DNA from: Wenyingzhuangia fucanilytica
GTDB lineage: Bacteria > Bacteroidota > Bacteroidia > Flavobacteriales > Flavobacteriaceae
NCBI RefSeq assembly: GCF_001697185.1
Contig: NZ_CP014224.1
Coordinates: forward strand, 2,650,501-2,714,500
DNA: 64,000 nt
Direction of reading: 5' to 3'
Shown: positions 60,175 through 64,000 of the stretch, in pieces
Layout of the letters: each line of letters begins with the position of its first letter
How positions within the stretch are numbered: position 1 is the first letter of the stretch
Position numbers and translations under genes: made by a program
Notes under the pieces: generated by a model
What the model saw: only the letters and a program-made list of their open reading frames with translations
Database searches by the model: none
Told to the model about the DNA's origin: nothing

Positions 60175-61572
60175 ATGAATCAGTTACACGACTATATAAA
60201 CAACAACAAAGATCGATTTTTAAATGAACTTTTTGAGTTACTAAAAATTCCTTCAATTAGTGCAGATTCTAACTACAAACCTCAGGTTTTACAAACTGCC
60301 GACCACGTTGCCAATGCTTTAACAAAAGCAGGTTGTGAAAACATACAAATATTAGCCACAAAAGGAAACCCTGTAGTGTATGCTGATAAAATTATTGATA
60401 CTAATTTACCTACCGTTTTGGTTTATGGACATTATGATGTACAACCTGCCGATCCTATTGAACTTTGGGACACGCCAGCCTTTGAACCAACTATAAAAAA
60501 AACAGAAATTCATCCAGAAGGAGCCATTTTTGCAAGAGGCGCTTGCGATGACAAAGGACAAATGTTTATGCATATTAAAGCTATTGAGTTTTTAATTGCC
60601 ACCAATCAATTGCCTTGTAATGTAAAATTTATGATTGAGGGAGAAGAAGAAGTTGGCTCACCAAGTCTTGCTCCTTTTATTAAAGAACATGCTGAATTGT
60701 TTAAAAATGATGTGATTTTAATTTCTGATACAGGAATGATTTCTAACAATCAACCATCAATTACCACAGGTTTACGAGGGTTAAGTTATGTAGAAGTTGA
60801 AGTTACTGGACCTAATAGAGACTTGCATTCTGGTTTTTATGGAGGTGCTGTGGCAAATCCTATCAATATTTTAAGCCAAATGATTGCCAAACTTCACGAT
60901 GAAAATAACCACATTACCATTCCTGGTTTTTATGATGATGTTTACCAATTGTCTACCGAAGAAAGATCCGAAATGGCTAAAGCTCCTTTTGAACAAAAGG
61001 ACTATAACAAAGCCTTAAATATTGAAGAAGAATGGGGAGAAAAAGACTACTCTACCCTAGAAAGAAGTACCGTAAGACCTACATTAGATGTAAATGGTAT
61101 TTGGGGAGGTTATATTGGCGAAGGTGCCAAAACAGTATTGCCATCTAAAGCCTTTGCTAAAATTTCTATGAGATTGGTTCCTGGTCAAGATCCAGATAAA
61201 ATAACTGATTTGTTTACCGATTATTTTAAAAGTTTGGCTCCAAAATCAGTAAAAGTAGTGGTAAAACCTCATCATGGAGGAAAAGCCTATAGAACCCCTT
61301 TAGACTCAATTGGATATCAAGCAGCTTATAAAGCCTACGCAGAAACTTTTACAAACAAACCTATTCCACAACCATCTGGAGGAAGTATTCCTATAGTTTC
61401 TTTATTTAGCGAGGTGTTTAAAAGTCATACTATTTTAATGGGATTTGGATTAAATAGTGATGCTATTCATTCTCCAAACGAACATTATGGTTTGTTTAAC
61501 TTTTACAAGGGTATAGAAACCATTCCTTTTTTTTATAAATACTTTTCAGAAATACATCAACAAAATGCATAA
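60175..61572 (+). CDS. M20-family dipeptidase
   Basis: A 465-residue two-domain metallopeptidase. Zinc site: VYGHYDVQPAD (His-x-Asp), RGACDDKGQM (bridging Asp), EGEEEVGSP (catalytic Glu pair), SDTGMI and the C-terminal HSPNEHYGL (His). The dimerisation domain lies in between. It cleaves dipeptides or related amides in the cytoplasm. Its stop overlaps the OsmC gene by 8 bp. Confidence 0.9.
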   Translation: MNQLHDYINNNKDRFLNELFELLKIPSISADSNYKPQVLQTADHVANALTKAGCENIQILATKGNPVVYADKIIDTNLPTVLVYGHYDVQPADPIELWDTPAFEPTIKKTEIHPEGAIFARGACDDKGQMFMHIKAIEFLIATNQLPCNVKFMIEGEEEVGSPSLAPFIKEHAELFKNDVILISDTGMISNNQPSITTGLRGLSYVEVEVTGPNRDLHSGFYGGAVANPINILSQMIAKLHDENNHITIPGFYDDVYQLSTEERSEMAKAPFEQKDYNKALNIEEEWGEKDYSTLERSTVRPTLDVNGIWGGYIGEGAKTVLPSKAFAKISMRLVPGQDPDKITDLFTDYFKSLAPKSVKVVVKPHHGGKAYRTPLDSIGYQAAYKAYAETFTNKPIPQPSGGSIPIVSLFSEVFKSHTILMGFGLNSDAIHSPNEHYGLFNFYKGIETIPFFYKYFSEIHQQNA

Positions 61573-62032
61573 CGAACACATATATAAAATTGGCCTTGAG
61601 TGGAAAGGAAAATTAGTTACTGACCACAGAAATAGATTACGTTATGAACGTATTTATGAATTAAGTTTTAAAAACAAACCTAACTTAATGGGCTCTGCTG
61701 ATGCAACTTTTCATGGAGATGATACCTTATACAATCCAGAAGAAATGTTACTGAGTGCACTCTCATCATGTTATATGATGTCTTTTTTTTATTTATGCGC
61801 TTTAAAAAACATAGAAATAGCTAATTATAGTGATACTCCTATTGGTATAGTAAAAGTTAATCCTAATGGGAGTGGTCAGTTTGAAGAAGTAACTCTTCAA
61901 CCTTCGATTTCTATAAAAACTGAAGATGCCCAAGAAATTGAACTAGTGTTTAACGAAGCTCACAATTATTGCTTTATTGCTAGGTCTTGTAACTTTAATA
62001 TTAAACACGCTCCAAGAATAGATTATTATTAA
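61565..62032 (+). CDS. OsmC-family peroxiredoxin-like protein
   Basis: 155 residues. Both redox cysteines are present: C69 in LLSALSSCYMMSFF and the second in EAHNYCFIARSC, with NPEEMLLSA typical of the Ohr/OsmC fold. Such proteins reduce organic hydroperoxides. ATG overlaps the dipeptidase stop, so translation is probably coupled. Confidence 0.87.
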   Translation: MHNEHIYKIGLEWKGKLVTDHRNRLRYERIYELSFKNKPNLMGSADATFHGDDTLYNPEEMLLSALSSCYMMSFFYLCALKNIEIANYSDTPIGIVKVNPNGSGQFEEVTLQPSISIKTEDAQEIELVFNEAHNYCFIARSCNFNIKHAPRIDYY

Positions 62033-62118
62033 AACATACTTCTCGATACAAATCTCTACATTACATTACGAGACTTACTAGAAGTGACAGAGATTTATGA
62101 AATTACAATAATCAGTTT

Positions 62119-62847
62119 TTAAATATAAAGCGCTACCATTTTTCGCCAATATTTAGCTCTGTGTGCTTCTCCATCCCATTCATAAAAATCGTATGAAATT
62201 CCCTTTTCATCAAGAATATTTTTTAACTCATAATTACTTTCTAAAAACAAGTCGTCTTTACCAATCACCAAAATAATATCCAAAGTTTTAATCTTAGAGA
62301 CTAAATTTTCATCCTGTAAATTTTTTAAATATTGATTAGGCATATGATAGTACACAAAATCATTGTGATAGCCTCCTAATAAATCATCAAAATAACCTTT
62401 AGATACCGTTAAATCATAACGACCGCTCATTCCAACAACTTTACAAAACAAATCTGGATGACGCATAGCAATATTTACAGCGTGGTAAGCTCCTAAACTG
62501 CATCCTGCTGAAATAACATTTGGATTATTATTTACTTGATGCATTAACGGAAACACTTCATTTATCAAATAACTTTCGTATTTGCAATGTCTATAAATTC
62601 TATGTCCTGGGTGGGTATAGGCATCATAAAAAGTTTCTGTATCTACACTATCAACACAAAAAACTTGTAAGTGTCCTTGATTGATTTTTTCTTCTAAAGC
62701 TTTAATTACTTTCCAGTTTTCGTAATCAAAAAAACGCCCCATCCTTGGTGGAAAAAATAAAACTTTTGCTCCTGAATGACCAAAAATCAACAATTCCATA
62801 TCTTTTTCTAAATTGGGGCTATACCATTTATGGTATTCTCTTTTCAT
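62119..62847 (-). CDS. Esterase-D-like alpha/beta hydrolase
   Basis: 242 residues. HKWYSPNLEKDMELLIFGHS start, nucleophile elbow SAGCSLGAYHAVNIA (G-x-S-x-G), acid region LVIGKDDLFLES and catalytic His in WDGEAHRAKYW. Cytoplasmic (no signal). Substrate unknown. It follows the SGNH hydrolase gene by 16 bp, so the pair probably acts together on acylated compounds. Confidence 0.8.
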   Translation of the reverse strand: MKREYHKWYSPNLEKDMELLIFGHSGAKVLFFPPRMGRFFDYENWKVIKALEEKINQGHLQVFCVDSVDTETFYDAYTHPGHRIYRHCKYESYLINEVFPLMHQVNNNPNVISAGCSLGAYHAVNIAMRHPDLFCKVVGMSGRYDLTVSKGYFDDLLGGYHNDFVYYHMPNQYLKNLQDENLVSKIKTLDIILVIGKDDLFLESNYELKNILDEKGISYDFYEWDGEAHRAKYWRKMVALYI

Positions 62848-62863
62848 CGCTATTTTTTAAAAC

Positions 62864-63472
62864 TTAAGACATTTCTATAAGAGGAAATGATGCTTTGTTA
62901 TTTTTAATGATATCATACCAAACCTTGTAACCTTTTTTATTAAGATGCAAACCATCTTCTATAAAATAATTATTGTTCGGTTTTCCCGAAGCATCTAACA
63001 TCGCCTCGTAGATATCTACAAAATAAAAGTTTTTATCTTCTTTCGTTATTTTTTTAATGTTACTATTTGTATAACGAATACTCCCTTCTAAATACCATCT
63101 ACTAGGACTTGGTTTGATAGAAACAAAAGTTACAGGAATATTTCCGTAATCTTGTCTAATTTGAAACAATAAAGTTCTAAAAAACAAAACTACTTCTTCT
63201 GGGTGCCTTCCATCACCTAAATCATTGTCCCCTGCATAAATCATAACAGCATCAGGAGCTAATCCTTTAAAGTTTTTTTTGTAAAACCAAGAACAAGCAG
63301 CCAAAGTAGAACCACCAAAAGCAACGTTAAAAGGGGTAAATTCTTTAAAAAGTTTAGGAATGTCATTCCATAAATTAAAGGAAGAACTTCCGTAGAACAC
63401 TAAACCAGGCTTATGCTTTAATCTTTTCTTTTTTCTTTCAATTCTTTCTAACTCCTCATGATACCAAAACAT
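62864..63472 (-). CDS. SGNH/GDSL-type hydrolase
   Basis: 202 residues from the ATG at 63472 (MFWYHEELERIERKKKRLKH), preceded by AAAAAAAAGGAAG and a TAACTTTA box; the in-frame TTG at 63508 is rejected. Block I is VFYGSSSFNLW (GSSS in place of GDS), block II FNVAFGGSTL, block III IYAGDNDLGDG, block V EDGLHLNKKGY. It hydrolyses ester bonds, perhaps deacetylating sugars. Confidence 0.82.
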   Translation of the reverse strand: MFWYHEELERIERKKKRLKHKPGLVFYGSSSFNLWNDIPKLFKEFTPFNVAFGGSTLAACSWFYKKNFKGLAPDAVMIYAGDNDLGDGRHPEEVVLFFRTLLFQIRQDYGNIPVTFVSIKPSPSRWYLEGSIRYTNSNIKKITKEDKNFYFVDIYEAMLDASGKPNNNYFIEDGLHLNKKGYKVWYDIIKNNKASFPLIEMS

Positions 63473-63543
63473 CTTCCTTTTTTTTAAATAGAGGCTAAAG
63501 TTAATCAAAAAAAATAGCTGACACTTAACCTCTTGAAATTTAA

Positions 63544-63903
63544 CTATTTTATAAACCCAAGTTCTTTTTGTTTCTTTTTTGTTAAGCTTTTCACCACCAA
63601 ATCATAAGAATGATCTATCCATTTTTTTATTTCGTCTGTGGTCAAACCCGAAGACAATTCAATAGTATTCCAATGTTTTTTATTCATGTGATACGCTCCA
63701 GTAACAAATGGATACTTTTCTCTTAACTCTATGGCCAAATCTGGATTGCATTTTAAATTTACGGCATGTGGAATTCTTTCCAACCCAGCTAGAGCAAACA
63801 TTTTATCTGCTACTTTAAAAACCAACGTAGATTGATCAAAGGGAAAAGACTCTGTTACATGAGCTTTAGAAACACAATACATTCTTAAATCTTCTATATT
63901 CAT
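63544..63903 (-). CDS. MmcQ/YjbR-family protein
   Basis: 119 residues from the ATG at 63903 (MNIEDLRMYCVSKAHVTESF); the in-frame TTG at 63912 is rejected. Hallmarks: TESFPFDQSTLVFKVADKMFAL, NLKCNPDLAIELREKYPFV, AYHMNKKHWNTIEL and the final helix with TKKKQKELGF. A small DNA-binding-like fold of unknown role. Independent of the downstream hydrolase gene (71 bp). Confidence 0.87.
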   Translation of the reverse strand: MNIEDLRMYCVSKAHVTESFPFDQSTLVFKVADKMFALAGLERIPHAVNLKCNPDLAIELREKYPFVTGAYHMNKKHWNTIELSSGLTTDEIKKWIDHSYDLVVKSLTKKKQKELGFIK

Positions 63904-64000
63904 TTTTATCAATTTTTCTTAGTACAAAACAGGATACCTACTAATATACATTTTGTAAGTTTGTAAATCAAACTTAGTTTATTTTATAAATGATTATTAC

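Overview
The window is an AT-rich stretch of a Flavobacteriaceae (Bacteroidota) chromosome. The evidence is the gene families (a DUF4199 protein, a Bacteroidota-type tyrosine recombinase, an SDR-type mannonate oxidoreductase beside UxuA), A-rich start contexts instead of strong Shine-Dalgarno sites, and many Bacteroidota sigma-type promoters (TTTG, about 18 nt, then TAnnTTTG). The lifestyle looks marine or polysaccharide-using: the left edge carries a sulfatase between two uronate-catabolism genes. The species cannot be fixed from the sequence alone.

Host left arm (1-20790): a minus-strand uronate/sulfated-glycan operon (partial uxuA, sulfatase, SDR oxidoreductase) with a 14-bp palindromic operator candidate; dapD; a membrane-anchored agmatine/peptidylarginine deiminase-like enzyme; then RNA-related genes (Dus, J-domain/KTSC protein, two DEAD-box helicases, RluA-type pseudouridine synthase), an FAD dehydrogenase and an EamA transporter. 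The SRP 4.5S RNA lies on the minus strand with a good promoter. Next come DUF4199, a GT2 glycosyltransferase, a phosphohexose mutase and an MsbA-like ABC exporter, an Smr protein, and an LMW-PTP-like protein that has lost its catalytic cysteine.

Prophage (20791-60026, about 39.2 kb): a temperate, tailed (siphovirus-like) phage sits in the 3' end of a tRNA-Leu(UAG) gene. A 25-bp direct repeat marks both ends, and a 23-bp tandem TTTGACACG arm-site element lies just inside each. Lysogeny genes (CI-like repressor, BRCT protein, micro-ORF) read left. The early operon reads right: Cro-like gene, LuxR-HTH gene, primase-helicase and many tiny genes. It ends in a two-gene cassette array with repeated leaders and palindromic borders. 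Late genes read right in five transcription units. Each unit starts with the same phage-specific promoter, GTCCTTTT-(9th base)-N18-TATnnTTG, and two of the promoters directly follow a terminator. The units are: (1) tail-fibre/SGNH esterase and a membrane protein; (2) S49 protease, scaffold-capsid fusion and tail-tube-like protein; (3) terminase; (4) portal, connectors, M15 endolysin and a predicted unimolecular spanin; (5) tape measure and distal tail proteins. Dam methylase and two other cargo-like genes have host-type promoters or a structured RNA leader. The integrase converges on the last tail gene.

Host right arm (60003-64000): the intact tRNA-Leu, an M20 dipeptidase with an overlapping OsmC gene, and minus-strand esterase, SGNH hydrolase and MmcQ/YjbR genes.

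The most interesting unlisted signals are the five-copy late promoter that puts its -7 box 5 nt before three start codons, the integron-like cassette pair, the pseudoknotted palindrome upstream of dam, the u-spanin, a C-terminal module shared by the capsid and tail-tube proteins, and a terminator carried by attP that replaces the terminator of the interrupted tRNA.
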